Below are positions 52,923 through 62,019 of a stretch of 64,000 nt of DNA, piece by piece (within the stretch, counting starts at the first letter, position 1; every line of letters begins with the position of its first letter). The stretch spans positions 124,001 to 188,000 of the forward strand of contig NZ_LGDD01000339.1 of the NCBI RefSeq assembly GCF_001279695.1, written 5' to 3'. Made by a program: the position numbers and the translations under genes. This DNA comes from Streptomyces sp. WM6378. GTDB lineage: Bacteria; Actinomycetota; Actinomycetes; Streptomycetales; Streptomycetaceae. Below the pieces are notes generated by a model. That model worked only from the letters and a program-made list of their open reading frames with translations. It was not told the DNA's origin and did not search any database.

Positions 52923-54245
52923 GTGAACGACCACACCCCCGAGCAGCCCGCCGAGATCGTCGCCCGGCTGCGCGCCGCCTTCCGCTCCGGCCGCACCAAG
53001 CCCGTCGAGTGGCGCACCACCCAGCTGCGCCGGCTGCGCGAGATGCTCACGATCCACGGCGCCGACCTCGCGGAAGCCCTCCACGCCGACCTGGGCAAGA
53101 GCTCGACCGAAGCCTTCCGTACCGAGATCGACTTCACGATTCGCGAGATCGACCACACCCTGGAGCACCTCGCCGAGTGGCTGCGGCCGGAGCCCGCCCC
53201 GGTGCCCGCGCACCTCGGCCCGGACGCGTCGGCCTGGACGCAGTACGACCCGCTGGGCGTGGTCCTCGTCATCGCTCCCTGGAACTATCCGGTCCAGCTC
53301 CTGCTGACCCCGATGCTCGGCGCGCTGGCCTCCGGGAACGCGGTCGTCGTCAAGCCCAGCGAGCTGGCCCCCGCCGCCTCCTCGGCCATCGCCCGCCTGC
53401 TGCCGCAGTACCTCGACACCGCCGCGGTCGCCGTCGTCGAAGGCGCCGTACCCGAGACCACCGCGCTGCTCGCCGAGCGCTTCGACCACATCTTCTACAC
53501 CGGCAACGGCACGGTCGGCCGCATCGTGATGCGGGCCGCCGCCGAGCATCTCACCCCGGTCACCCTCGAACTGGGCGGCAAGTCCCCGGCATTCGTCGAC
53601 CGCGGCGCCGACCTGTCCGTCGTCGCCGACCGGCTGGCCCGGGGCAAGTTCCTCAACGCCGGCCAGACCTGTGTCGCGCCCGACTACGTCCTGACCGACC
53701 CGGAGACCGCCCGCGCGCTGGAGCCCCTGTTCGCCCGCGCCGTCGAGGCACTCTTCGGAGCCGAGCCGCAGAGCTCCAAGGAGTACGGCCGGATCGTCAA
53801 CGAACGGCACTTCGACCGGCTCAGCTCGCTGCTCGACTCGGGCCGTGCCGTGACCGGCGGCGCCACCGACCGGGCCACCAAGTACATCGCGCCCACCGTC
53901 CTGGCCGACGTCGACCCCAAGGCGCCGGTCATGCGGGAGGAGATCTTCGGCCCGATCCTGCCGATCGTCACGGTGGCAGGCCTGGACGAGGCCATCGAGT
54001 TCATCAACGACCGCGACAAGCCGCTGGCCCTGTACGCCTTCACCGACTCGGACACCACGCGCGAGCGCCTGGCCGCCGAGACGTCGTCCGGAGGCCTCGG
54101 GTTCGGCCTGCCGCTCGCCCATCTGACCGTCTCCGACCTGCCGTTCGGCGGGGTCGGCGAGAGCGGCATGGGCAGCTACCACGGCCGCTACTCGATCGAG
54201 ACGTTCAGCCACCGCAAGTCCGTGCTGGAGAAGCCGCTCGCCTGA
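52923..54245 (+). CDS. Aldehyde dehydrogenase, class 3-like
   Basis: 440 aa from GTG 52923. PLGVVLVIAPWNYPVQLLLT, FYTGNGTVGRIVMRAAA (NAD loop), TLELGGKSPAFVD (catalytic Glu) and LNAGQTCVAPDYVL (nucleophile Cys) are complete, as is PFGGVGESGMGSYHGRYS. The length and lack of a long N-terminus place it with class 3/fatty-aldehyde dehydrogenases. The 184-bp upstream space has a repeated CCGTCGATC. A terminator hairpin follows. Confidence 0.92.
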   Translation: MNDHTPEQPAEIVARLRAAFRSGRTKPVEWRTTQLRRLREMLTIHGADLAEALHADLGKSSTEAFRTEIDFTIREIDHTLEHLAEWLRPEPAPVPAHLGPDASAWTQYDPLGVVLVIAPWNYPVQLLLTPMLGALASGNAVVVKPSELAPAASSAIARLLPQYLDTAAVAVVEGAVPETTALLAERFDHIFYTGNGTVGRIVMRAAAEHLTPVTLELGGKSPAFVDRGADLSVVADRLARGKFLNAGQTCVAPDYVLTDPETARALEPLFARAVEALFGAEPQSSKEYGRIVNERHFDRLSSLLDSGRAVTGGATDRATKYIAPTVLADVDPKAPVMREEIFGPILPIVTVAGLDEAIEFINDRDKPLALYAFTDSDTTRERLAAETSSGGLGFGLPLAHLTVSDLPFGGVGESGMGSYHGRYSIETFSHRKSVLEKPLA

Positions 54246-54257
54246 ACCCGCCGTGCC

Positions 54258-54292
54258 GCGCCCCGGACAGGTCGACGACCCGCCCGGGGCGC
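54258..54292 (+). terminator. Terminator of the aldehyde dehydrogenase gene
   Basis: GCGCCCCGG (54258-54266) pairs with CCGGGGCGC (54284-54292), 9-bp perfect stem, between convergent genes. Confidence 0.55.
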
Positions 54293-54329
54293 CACCGCAC
54301 ACCCTCAACTCCCGCACACAGCACGTCAG

Positions 54330-55226
54330 TTACTCAGCCAGGACTTCGCGGATCACATGGCGGGCGTTGAGCGCCATCGCCGGGTTCGTCGTGCGGTAGT
54401 AGGGCAGCGCGATCAGCGCCTGGGAGAGCGCTCGCGCCCGGCCGCGGTTCCAGGTCGCGTCGTCCACACCGACGGCCTCGCGGAAGACCCGCCTCGCACC
54501 GGCCGGGAGGAGGTTCCACGCGGGGAACAGATCGCAGGCCGGGTCGCCCATCCCCAGGCAGCCGAAGTCGATCACTGCGGTGAGCCTGCCCGCGTCCACC
54601 AGGAGGTTGCCCGGCATGAGATCGGCGTGCAGCCACACCGGCGGGCCGCCCCAGCCCGGGGCCCGCACGGCGTCCTCCCACACGGCCGCCACCGCATCGC
54701 AGTCGATGCCCTCCTCCGGAATCGCCCGAAGCTGCTCGATCGCCGCGCGGGTCTCGGTATCGAGCGAACCAAGTTGCCCTCCCCGGTGGGCCGTTGGTGC
54801 CCCGGGCAGGGTGATGCTCCGCATCGCCATCACGAATCCGGCGAGATCCCCGGCGACGAGTACGGGCTCGGTGAGCGCCCCGGCTTCGGGGGTCTCTCCG
54901 CCCAGCCACCGGTACACCGACCATGGCCACGGGTACCCCTCAGCCGGCTCCCCGACGCCGACCACCTCGGGAATGGCAATGGGCAGCAGTGGCGCGAGGC
55001 GAGGCAGCCACTCCTGCTCCAGCGACACGTCCGGGGCCCCGCCCTCGACCAGCGGCAGCCGTACGACCATGTCGTCGCCCAGGCGATACATGGCGTTGAC
55101 GGTCCCGCCAGACGGAAACCGCTCCACCGCGAGCCCGGCCCACTGCGGCAACTGCCCGGCGATCAGCGCCCGTACGAGGTCATCGTCCACGGGGTGCTGA
55201 CCGTGATGCATCTGCTCTGCGCTCAT
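54330..55226 (-). CDS. Aminoglycoside phosphotransferase-family kinase
   Basis: 298 aa. The N-lobe has GGTVNAMYRLGDDMVVRLPL (nucleotide loop and Lys/Arg position); VWLHADLMPGNLLVDAGRLT is the catalytic H-x-D-x-x-x-x-N loop, and AVIDFGCLGMGDPACDLFPA is the D-F-G metal site with the next Asp. These are all hallmarks of APH/choline-kinase-like enzymes. Substrate may be an antibiotic or a metabolite; no aminoglycoside genes lie nearby. Confidence 0.85.
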   Translation of the reverse strand: MSAEQMHHGQHPVDDDLVRALIAGQLPQWAGLAVERFPSGGTVNAMYRLGDDMVVRLPLVEGGAPDVSLEQEWLPRLAPLLPIAIPEVVGVGEPAEGYPWPWSVYRWLGGETPEAGALTEPVLVAGDLAGFVMAMRSITLPGAPTAHRGGQLGSLDTETRAAIEQLRAIPEEGIDCDAVAAVWEDAVRAPGWGGPPVWLHADLMPGNLLVDAGRLTAVIDFGCLGMGDPACDLFPAWNLLPAGARRVFREAVGVDDATWNRGRARALSQALIALPYYRTTNPAMALNARHVIREVLAE

Positions 55227-55366
55227 GGGCCGCCATCCCACCGCCGGGTGCGGCCGAGCGTCAAACCGTTTTGCGAGCGTGGCCCTGGCCCCCTGCCCGG
55301 GCGGCTCAGGCCCTGCGGATAACCTCTGCGCTCGACACGGTCTTGGTTTCAGGTGGGGAGTGGGGC

Positions 55367-55900
55367 ATGCAGCACCCGGAGTGCGGCGACGAACGGCTGG
55401 CGGCGGAGGGAGAGGTGTCGGTGGCCAGGCTCGCCCTCCACAGCGACGACCTCCCCCACGCGGCGAAGCACCTGGCCGACGCCATGCTCGGCGAGCCGCA
55501 ACTGCCCGAGTTGCACGAGGCCCTGGCGGAGCTGTGCGCGAAGGCAGGCGGCGCCGCCGCGGCCCGGGACCTCTTCCCCCTCGAAGGGGAAACGTACCTG
55601 GGCACGCTGGTCTGCCGAGCCCACGTCGAGGCGGCCGCAGGGGACCGGGACACCGCGGTCGGGCTCATCGCCTCGGCCATCGGCTTCGCACCCGGCACGC
55701 CCTGGGCCGACGCGGCCTGGCTCACCGATGCCGAACTGGCCCGGGCGCTCAGCCCGGACGCGCTGGCGCGGTCCGTGTCCCGGATCGCGGGGCATCTGCC
55801 GGACCCCCTGCCCGAGGAACAGCGGCCCGCGGTGCGGCCGTTCGAGCAGTTGGTGCGGGCCGTCGCCGCGCGTCACCCGGACCCCGCCCGGGCCGCTTGA
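55367..55900 (+). CDS. TPR-like helical protein of unknown function
   Basis: 177 aa; GTGGGGAG site before ATG 55367. ARLALHSDDLPHAAKHLADA and LGTLVCRAHVEAAAGDRDTA resemble paired TPR helices. In Streptomyces similar proteins are fused ahead of thioredoxin-like or co-chaperone domains, but this one ends at 177 residues with no second domain, so truncation is possible. Partner unknown. Confidence 0.55.
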   Translation: MQHPECGDERLAAEGEVSVARLALHSDDLPHAAKHLADAMLGEPQLPELHEALAELCAKAGGAAAARDLFPLEGETYLGTLVCRAHVEAAAGDRDTAVGLIASAIGFAPGTPWADAAWLTDAELARALSPDALARSVSRIAGHLPDPLPEEQRPAVRPFEQLVRAVAARHPDPARAA

Positions 55901-55987
55901 AGCGCCTCTTCGGCCGCGGCTGAGAGGAACACCCGCCTCCCGCGCGAGGGCCGTTGTCACACCAACCGGCGTGCACCCCTCGCCCCG

Positions 55988-56797
55988 TCAGCCCACCCGC
56001 TCCTGAGCCTCCCGGCCCGCCCTCACGTTCCAGCGGCCGTCCGCGCGGGTGAGGTGGATCGGGTGGGCGAAGCACGTGCTCACCTGGTCGCTGGTCAGGA
56101 CGTCCTCCGCCGGGCCAAGGGCCAGCGCGCGGCCCTCGCGCAGCAGCATCACATGGGTCGTGCCCGGCGGAAGTTCCTCCAGGTGGTGGGTGACCAGGAC
56201 CGACGACAGTTCCTGGTCGGCGAGTTGGAGCGCGTCGACGCGTTCGATGAGCTGCTCCCGTCCGGCGACGTCGAGGCCGGTCGCCGGCTCGTCGAGCAGG
56301 AGCAGCCGGGGGCTCGGCATGAGGGCCCGCGCGATCAGCGCCCGGCCTCTTTCGCCCTGGGACAGGGTCGGCCACCGGGCCTCGTGGCGTTCGGCGAGGC
56401 CGAGCAGAGCGGTGAGCCGCTCGGCCCGCGCGGCCTGCTCCGCCGTGGGCGTCCAGCGCGGTACCCACTCACTCGTATTCGTCAGCCCGGTCAGCACCAC
56501 GTCACGGACCCTGAGAGGAGAGCGCACCGCATGCCGTGGGTCGACATGGCCGATGTACGTGCGCAGTTGGCGCATGTCGACTCGGCCGAGTGCGTGCCCC
56601 AGGACCTCGACGGCGCCCCGCGTTGGATGCACGAGTGCTCCGAGAAGGCTGAGCAGCGTGCTCTTGCCCGCGCCGTTGGCGCCGAGCAGCGCCCAGTGTT
56701 CTCCCGGCCGTACGGTCAGCGACACGTCGCACAGGATCGGCTTGCCGTCGCGGACGACGTCGACGTTCTTCACCCGGATGACGGGGGTCGTGTCCAT
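55988..56797 (-). CDS. ABC transporter ATP-binding protein, stand-alone
   Basis: 269 aa. GANGAGKST (Walker A), LSQGERGRALIARAL (signature), LLLLDEPATGLDV (Walker B), and VTHHLEELPPGTTHVMLL (H-loop). It resembles the YfhI/ModF-like class of single ATPases found without a permease. Its ATG is 2 bp after the leuA stop, so it is co-translated with leuA; no permease gene is adjacent, which makes a transport role doubtful. Confidence 0.85.
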   Translation of the reverse strand: MDTTPVIRVKNVDVVRDGKPILCDVSLTVRPGEHWALLGANGAGKSTLLSLLGALVHPTRGAVEVLGHALGRVDMRQLRTYIGHVDPRHAVRSPLRVRDVVLTGLTNTSEWVPRWTPTAEQAARAERLTALLGLAERHEARWPTLSQGERGRALIARALMPSPRLLLLDEPATGLDVAGREQLIERVDALQLADQELSSVLVTHHLEELPPGTTHVMLLREGRALALGPAEDVLTSDQVSTCFAHPIHLTRADGRWNVRAGREAQERVG

Positions 56798-56799
56798 GG

Positions 56800-58590
56800 T
56801 CAGCCCCGCCCGGCACGGTTGACGGCGGCCATCACCGCGTGGACCGAGGCGGAGAGGATGGAGGTGTCCCAGCCCGCACCCCAGCACATGACGTCAGCCA
56901 CCCGGCATTCGGCGTAGGCGACGGCGGGGCTGCCCGGTCCGGTACCTGTGGAGTGCTCGGCGTAGGTGAGGATGTCGACCGTGATCCCGGCCGTCGCGAG
57001 GGCGTCGGTGAAGGCCGACAGCGGCCCGTTGCCGGTTCCGTACAGCGTGCGCTCCCCACCGTCCGTACGCAGGACACAGCTGAACTCGTGCTCCCCCGGC
57101 CGGACTTCACCCGTCTCCCAGGAGACCAGCGTGCAGGGACCGTCCACACCGGGTGTGATGTAGGTGGTGCGGAACAGTTCCCACAGGTCCTCGTGCGAGA
57201 GCTCCCGGCCGCCGGCGTCGGTGGCCCGCTGCACCGTGCGGGAGAAGTCCGGGCGCATGGCCTTGGGCAGGTCCAGGCCGTGGTGGGTGTGCAGCAGATG
57301 GGCGATGCCGCCCTTGCCGGACTGGGAGTTGATGCGGATGACTTCCTCATACGTACGCCCGACGTCACTCGGATCGATCGGCAGATACGGCACCTCCCAG
57401 GGCGCCTCCCGCGCCGGGACGCCCAGCTCCGCCGCCCGCTTCGCGTGGTGAGCCATGCCCTTGGAGATGGCGTCCTGGTGTGTTCCGGAGAACGCGGTGT
57501 GGACGAGGTCGCCGCCGTAGGGGTGGCGCGGGTGGACCGGCAGCCGGTTGCAGTGCTCCACCACCTCGCGCACGGCGTCGATGTCGGAGAAGTCGACCAT
57601 CGGGTTCACCCCCTGCGCGTACAGGTTCAGAGCCAGCGTGACCAGGTCGACGTTCCCCGTCCGCTCACCGTTGCCGAACAGGCAGCCTTCCACGCGCTGC
57701 GCCCCGGCCAGGACGGCGAGTTCGGCGCATGCGACACCGGTGCCCCGGTCGTTGTGCGGGTGCACGGAGAGGATGACCGAGTCGCGCCGCGCCAGGTGGC
57801 GGTGCATGTACTCGATCTGGTCCGCGTACACATTGGGCGTGGCGATCTCCACCGTGGCCGGCAGATTGTGCACCACCGGCCGGTCGGGGGTCGCCTGCCA
57901 CAGCTCGGTCATGCTGTCGCAGACTTCCAGGACGAAGTCCGGCTCCGTGAGGTTGAAGACCTCGGGTGAGAACTCGAACCGGACGTCGGTGCCCCGCAGT
58001 TGCCCGGCGCGCCGCATCAGCTGGGTCCCGGCTTCCAGGATCAGTCGGTGGACCTCGGCCCGGGAACGCCCGAGGACCACGTCCCGCCACACCGGCGCGG
58101 TGGCGGTGTAGAGGTGGATCAGGGTGCGCGGCAGCCCTTCGACGGAGTCGACGGTCCGGTCGATCAGGTCGCGGCGGGCCGGGGTGAAGACGGAGACGGT
58201 CACGTCCTCGGGTACCGCGCCGCTAGTCGCCAGATGGCGTACGAAGTCGAAGTCGGTCTGGCTCGCCGAGGGGTAGCCGACCTCGATCTCCTTGAATCCC
58301 ATGGTGACCAGGAGGTCGAACATCCGCCGCTTGCGCGCGGTGTCCATGGGTTCGGCGAGTGCCTGGTTGCCGTCGCGCAGGTCCACGGGCACCCACAGCG
58401 GGGCCCGTTCGAGCCGCCGCGACGGCCAGGTCCGGTCGGTCAGCGGCAGCGCGACCCGATCGTGCGCGGGCCGGTATCGGTGGTGCGGCATCGCGCTCGG
58501 GCGCTGCGGATTCCAGGCGGGCGCGTCCTGCGGTACGGCGGCGGACGGAGTGCGGAGCGTGGGGAACGTCCCGGTTCCGGGGGAAGTCAT
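56800..58590 (-). CDS. leuA: 2-isopropylmalate synthase
   Basis: 596 aa, typical actinobacterial LeuA length. [20 protein letters not shown] opens the TIM barrel; [20 protein letters not shown] and [20 protein letters not shown] carry the divalent-metal histidines and the conserved N-G-E-R-T-G-N. The C-terminal regulatory domain (about 470-590) would bind leucine for feedback inhibition. It condenses acetyl-CoA with 2-oxoisovalerate in leucine synthesis. A Leu-rich leader peptide and alternative hairpins precede it, indicating attenuation. The ABC gene follows immediately. Confidence 0.95.
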   Translation of the reverse strand: MTSPGTGTFPTLRTPSAAVPQDAPAWNPQRPSAMPHHRYRPAHDRVALPLTDRTWPSRRLERAPLWVPVDLRDGNQALAEPMDTARKRRMFDLLVTMGFKEIEVGYPSASQTDFDFVRHLATSGAVPEDVTVSVFTPARRDLIDRTVDSVEGLPRTLIHLYTATAPVWRDVVLGRSRAEVHRLILEAGTQLMRRAGQLRGTDVRFEFSPEVFNLTEPDFVLEVCDSMTELWQATPDRPVVHNLPATVEIATPNVYADQIEYMHRHLARRDSVILSVHPHNDRGTGVACAELAVLAGAQRVEGCLFGNGERTGNVDLVTLALNLYAQGVNPMVDFSDIDAVREVVEHCNRLPVHPRHPYGGDLVHTAFSGTHQDAISKGMAHHAKRAAELGVPAREAPWEVPYLPIDPSDVGRTYEEVIRINSQSGKGGIAHLLHTHHGLDLPKAMRPDFSRTVQRATDAGGRELSHEDLWELFRTTYITPGVDGPCTLVSWETGEVRPGEHEFSCVLRTDGGERTLYGTGNGPLSAFTDALATAGITVDILTYAEHSTGTGPGSPAVAYAECRVADVMCWGAGWDTSILSASVHAVMAAVNRAGRG

Positions 58591-58622
58591 GAGACAGAGC
58601 TTCTTTCGGTCAGCCGTGTGGT

Positions 58623-58679
58623 GACCGGCGCGGCCTGGCACCCGCTGCGGGGTGCCGGTCGTGTCAGACCCCGCAGCGG
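58623..58679 (-). promoter_or_regulatory. leuA attenuator: mutually exclusive hairpins
   Basis: ACCCCGCAGCGG (58668-58679, within the leader-peptide end) pairs perfectly with CCGCTGCGGGGT (58642-58653). The latter is also needed for GGCACCC/GGGTGCC (58637-58643 with 58650-58656) extended by GACCGGC/GCCGGTC (58623-58629 with 58654-58660). Only one can form at a time, the design of a transcription attenuator. No long U-run follows, as often in Streptomyces. Confidence 0.7.
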
Positions 58680-58708
58680 CAGCCGAGAAGGAGCTCGTGC
58701 AGCAACAT
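58664..58708 (-). CDS. Leu-rich leader peptide of leuA
   Basis: [14 protein letters not shown], 14 codons, five of them Leu (two adjacent, then three adjacent). TACTGT on the minus strand (58715-58720) ends six bases before the ATG, so the transcript is probably leaderless. TTGTCT is an acceptable -35 with an 18-bp spacer. Stalling at the Leu codons would expose the 58668-58679 arm as in classical amino-acid attenuation. Too short for ordinary gene callers. Confidence 0.75.
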   Translation of the reverse strand: MLLHELLLGCRCGV

Positions 58709-58735
58709 GCCGGTACAGTAACCACAGTTGAACTC

Positions 58736-58750
58736 CTCAGACAACCTGAG
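58736..58750. promoter_or_regulatory. Inverted repeat overlapping the leuA -35
   Basis: CTCAG-acaac-CTGAG lies between leuA and the divergent GntR gene. It overlaps the TTGTCT -35 of leuA (minus strand), so the GntR protein is the obvious candidate binder. FadR-type sites are often short inverted repeats of this kind. Confidence 0.5.
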
Positions 58751-58772
58751 AACTGAAAGAAGGTGACCTCGG

Positions 58773-59462
58773 ATGCCGCTGGGCGCTCTGCGGCCAACTC
58801 CCCTGGTAGAGCAGGCCACTGACCGGCTGCGCGAACAGATCGTCGGGGAGGAGTGGCCCGTGGGGACGAAGCTCCCCGGCGAGACCTCGCTCGCGCGGAT
58901 CCTCGGCGTCGGGCGCTCGACGGTCCGGGAAGCACTGCGCGCGCTCGCCGGAGCGGGGCTCGTACAGGCACGCCAGGGCTCCGGCGTGTTCGTCATCGCC
59001 ACAAGCCCCAGGGAGGACTGGCCCAGCCAGCTCCGCCGGGCAGCCGTGGCCGACGTCTACGAAGTCCGCATGGTCATGGAGGTCGAGGCGGCCCAGTTGG
59101 CGGCTCGGCGGCGTACCGGTGAGGATCTCGGCGCCATCGAATCGGCGCTGGCCGGGCGGCGGAGCGCCTCGAACGGCAGCAGCGCGGAGTTCGTCGACGC
59201 CGACATCGCCCTGCACGCGGCCGTGGTCGCCGCAGCGCACAACCCCGTCCTGACCGCCCTGTTCACCGAATTCGTCCCCGCGCTGCGCCAGGGTCTGATC
59301 GACCTGGTGGACCTCCTCGGCCTGCGGACCGACGAGCCGGACCATGGGGACGCCGGGCACGCCGCCCTCGTGGACGCCATCACCGAGGGCGACGCCGAGG
59401 CAGCGGGACGCGCCCTGCGTGAGGAGCTGCGTCAGACGCTGACTCAGCTCCAGGCGGCCTGA
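58773..59462 (+). CDS. GntR/FadR-family regulator
   Basis: 229 aa. Winged HTH at 12-75 ([40 protein letters not shown]); a six-helix FCD ligand domain at 90-225 with [17 protein letters not shown] and the metal-site D and H residues ([31 protein letters not shown]). Divergent from leuA with one inverted repeat between, so it may control leuA or its own gene in response to a carboxylate ligand. Confidence 0.85.
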   Translation: MPLGALRPTPLVEQATDRLREQIVGEEWPVGTKLPGETSLARILGVGRSTVREALRALAGAGLVQARQGSGVFVIATSPREDWPSQLRRAAVADVYEVRMVMEVEAAQLAARRRTGEDLGAIESALAGRRSASNGSSAEFVDADIALHAAVVAAAHNPVLTALFTEFVPALRQGLIDLVDLLGLRTDEPDHGDAGHAALVDAITEGDAEAAGRALREELRQTLTQLQAA

Positions 59463-59533
59463 CCGCCGGGGTGCGGGTGGTCAACCAGCGCTATTCCACC
59501 GGGAGTTGGAGGCGTGTCTCCGCAGTGGACCGA

Positions 59534-59761
59534 CTACCGGTGTCGGCCAGGACGAGCGCGGTCGATGACGGGACGCAGGCCCACTTCTAGGTGGGCCCGG
59601 ACCTGGGGTCGCATCGGTGGGCGCCGGCCCGACGCGGCCAGTCTCACGAAGTGCGGCTCGCCCTGGGCCCCGTACCAGATCGCCCCCTTGAACACCGCCT
59701 CGTGGACGGGCCTGCCGGTGGGCTCCGGCGGCCGGTCGGGGAGTTCGAGCGACGACTTCAC
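59534..59761 (-). CDS. Possible 75-aa protein
   Basis: GTG 59761 has a GAAGGG site. The product VKSSLELPDRPPEPTGRPVH, then EAVFKGAIWYGAQGEPHFVR has a balanced composition unlike the shadow frames around it. No family recognised. The 428-bp space between gntR and csbD holds nothing else I can support. Treat as tentative. Confidence 0.35.
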   Translation of the reverse strand: MKSSLELPDRPPEPTGRPVHEAVFKGAIWYGAQGEPHFVRLAASGRRPPMRPQVRAHLEVGLRPVIDRARPGRHR

Positions 59762-59890
59762 CGCCCACGCCCTTCGGGCGCCGGTCGGGCCGCCGCCATC
59801 TTTTGCGTAGTCCGCCTGTTTAAGATCCGCTGGAGCGGCGATGCGTATCCATGTCGGATTACGCGATCGACCGCATGTGGAGGTATTTCC

Positions 59891-60058
59891 ATGTCGAGCG
59901 ACGAGAAGGCGAAGGCCGAACAGGCCAAGGGCAAGGCGAAGGAAGCGCTCGGGCGCATGGCGGGCAACGAGCGCCGCACCGCGGAAGGGCGTATCGACCA
60001 GGCCAAGGGCGATGCCCGGCAGGCGAAGGAGAAGGCCAAGGACGCCTTGAAGGACTGA
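59891..60058 (+). CDS. CsbD-family stress-response protein
   Basis: 55 aa: MSSDEKAKAEQAKGKAKEAL, then GRMAGNERRTAEGRIDQAKG. Lys/Ala/Gln-rich helical repeats with K-G-K and A-E-G-R are diagnostic of CsbD proteins, accumulated in general stress. GGAGG is eight bases before the ATG. A perfect terminator follows. Confidence 0.9.
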   Translation: MSSDEKAKAEQAKGKAKEALGRMAGNERRTAEGRIDQAKGDARQAKEKAKDALKD

Positions 60059-60082
60059 GGCATCGGCTGAGAACCGAATGCG

Positions 60083-60122
60083 GCGAGCGTGGCGCGGAAC
60101 GTGTCGCGCCACGCTCGCTTTT
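60083..60122 (+). terminator. Intrinsic terminator of csbD
   Basis: GCGAGCGTGGCGCG (60083-60096) pairs perfectly with CGCGCCACGCTCGC (60105-60118), followed by TTTT (60119-60122). Confidence 0.88.
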
Positions 60123-60434
60123 GCGTACCGCGACACGCGCTTTGCGCGGCTGGAAAACGCGCTCGCATTTGCGGCGGGACGGATGGCCGGGATATCCGAC
60201 GCCAGCGGTGGATAAATCTGCTGGAATTCTTCCTACGGAGTTCGGGTTGGACCGCCCGCCGCCCTGAGCCCGCCCCCGCTCACGAGTCCCTTTTGCTGCG
60301 ATTGGGGACCTGAGTCCCGCTGCCGCCCCGGGGCTTTGGTCCGGCGACCGGGGACGTTCACCGCGCAACCGCGTCGCGTCGAGGTAGTTCCATGTAGGGC
60401 GCACCCTTCTATCGCCTAACGAAAGAGTCACTGC
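60123..60434. other. Intergenic region upstream of the ProP-type gene
   Basis: 312 bp with no gene. It includes an A+T-rich patch around 60190-60240 (GATAAATC, GGAATTCTTCC) and must hold the transporter promoter; no clear hexamer pair was found. Confidence 0.35.
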
Positions 60435-61886
60435 GTGCTGAGCACCGAGGATCATCCGCCCGAGGCAGTCGCCAGGCACCGTTCGCTGTTCCGGGCGGTC
60501 CACCGCAGACGCAATCCCGTACTGCGCCGTTCGGACATCACCGTCACGGACGAGGCCGCCGTCAAACGCGCGGTCAAGGCCACGGCGCTGGGCAACGCCA
60601 TGGAGTGGTTCGACTTCGGGGTGTACTCCTACCTCGCCGTGATCATCGGCAAGGTGTTCTTCTCCGGCGCCGGCGACACCATGCAGGTCATCGCGTCACT
60701 GGCGACGTTCGCCGCGGCGTTCCTGGTCAGGCCGCTCGGCGGCATGTTCTTCGGGCCGCTCGGCGACCGGGTCGGCCGGAAGAAGATCCTCGCCCTCACC
60801 ATGATCATGATGGCTGCCGCAACACTGTCCATCGGCCTGATCCCCAGCTACGCGACCATCGGCGTCTGGGCGCCCGTCCTGCTGATCCTCTGCCGCATGG
60901 TCCAGGGTTTCTCGACCGGTGGTGAGTACGGCGGGGCCGCCACGTTCATCGCGGAGTACGCGCCCGACAAGCGCCGCGGGTTCTGGGGCTCTTTCCTGGA
61001 GTTCGGCACGCTGATCGGCTACACGGCGGCCGCCTCGCTCGTGACCGCCCTCACCCTGCTGCTCAGCGACGACGCGATGCAGCAGTGGGGCTGGCGGATC
61101 CCGTTCCTGGTGGCGGGGCCGCTCGGGCTCGTAGGCCTCTACCTGCGACTCAGGCTCGACGAGTCACCCGCGTTCAAGAAGCTGGAGGAGGCGGGCTCCG
61201 CCACCGCCGAGCACGAGAAGGTGCCGCTCAAGCGCATCCTCTTCGGCAACGGGCGGGCGATGCTGCTCTGCCTGGCGCTGGTCGCCGCGTTCAACATCAC
61301 CGACTACATGCTGCTCTCGTACATGCCGACGTACCTCTCGACGCTCGGCTTCAACGAGACCGGCGGGCTGATGTCCATCGTGGTCGTCATGATCGTCCTG
61401 ATGGCGCTCATCAACTCCGTCGGCCGGCTTTCCGACCGGGTCGGCCGCAGGCCGGTCCTCATCGGCGGCTCGCTCGGCTTCATCGTGCTCGCGGTGCCCA
61501 GCTTCCTGCTGATCAAGCAGAGCGGCACGGTCGCGGTCTTCGTGGGGCTCCTCGCTCTCGGCCTCGCCCTGGTCTGTTACCTGGGCACCATGTCCTCGGC
61601 GCTGCCCGCGCTCTTCCCCACCGCGATCCGCTACGGCTCCCTCTCGATCGGGTTCAACATTTCGGTGTCGCTGTTCGGCGGCACGACGCCGCTGGTGGTC
61701 CAGGGGCTGATCGGCGCCACCGGCAACGACCTGATGCCCGCGTTCTACACGATGCTGGCCGGGCTGGTCGGCCTGGTGGCCGCGCTCGCCATGAAGGAGA
61801 CGGCCCGCAAGCCGTTGGAGGGCTCCCCGCCCTCGGTGGCCACGGACGAGGAGGCGGCGGAACTGATCGCGGCTCAGCGCGGCTGA
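60435..61886 (+). CDS. MFS metabolite:proton symporter, ProP/KgtP type
   Basis: 483 aa, 12 hydrophobic segments. ALGNAMEWFDFGVYSYLAVI is the family signature of TMS 1; GPLGDRVGRKKILALTM is motif A; GFSTGGEYGGAATFIAEYAP is typical of osmolyte or organic-acid symporters. The GTG start adds about 45 residues before the signature; a later GTG could be the true start. Likely uptake of proline, betaine or a dicarboxylate. Confidence 0.88.
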   Translation: MLSTEDHPPEAVARHRSLFRAVHRRRNPVLRRSDITVTDEAAVKRAVKATALGNAMEWFDFGVYSYLAVIIGKVFFSGAGDTMQVIASLATFAAAFLVRPLGGMFFGPLGDRVGRKKILALTMIMMAAATLSIGLIPSYATIGVWAPVLLILCRMVQGFSTGGEYGGAATFIAEYAPDKRRGFWGSFLEFGTLIGYTAAASLVTALTLLLSDDAMQQWGWRIPFLVAGPLGLVGLYLRLRLDESPAFKKLEEAGSATAEHEKVPLKRILFGNGRAMLLCLALVAAFNITDYMLLSYMPTYLSTLGFNETGGLMSIVVVMIVLMALINSVGRLSDRVGRRPVLIGGSLGFIVLAVPSFLLIKQSGTVAVFVGLLALGLALVCYLGTMSSALPALFPTAIRYGSLSIGFNISVSLFGGTTPLVVQGLIGATGNDLMPAFYTMLAGLVGLVAALAMKETARKPLEGSPPSVATDEEAAELIAAQRG

Positions 61887-62019
61887 CAGGTCCGGTCGTT
61901 CGGCCGCGGGGCTTCGCGTCATTGCGCTGAACACCGGGCCCCCGGCCCGAGCTGCCGCACGCGATTGGGTCACTCAAAGCTGACGCACCGTCACGGGGCA
62001 GGACCGGACCGGCGTAACC

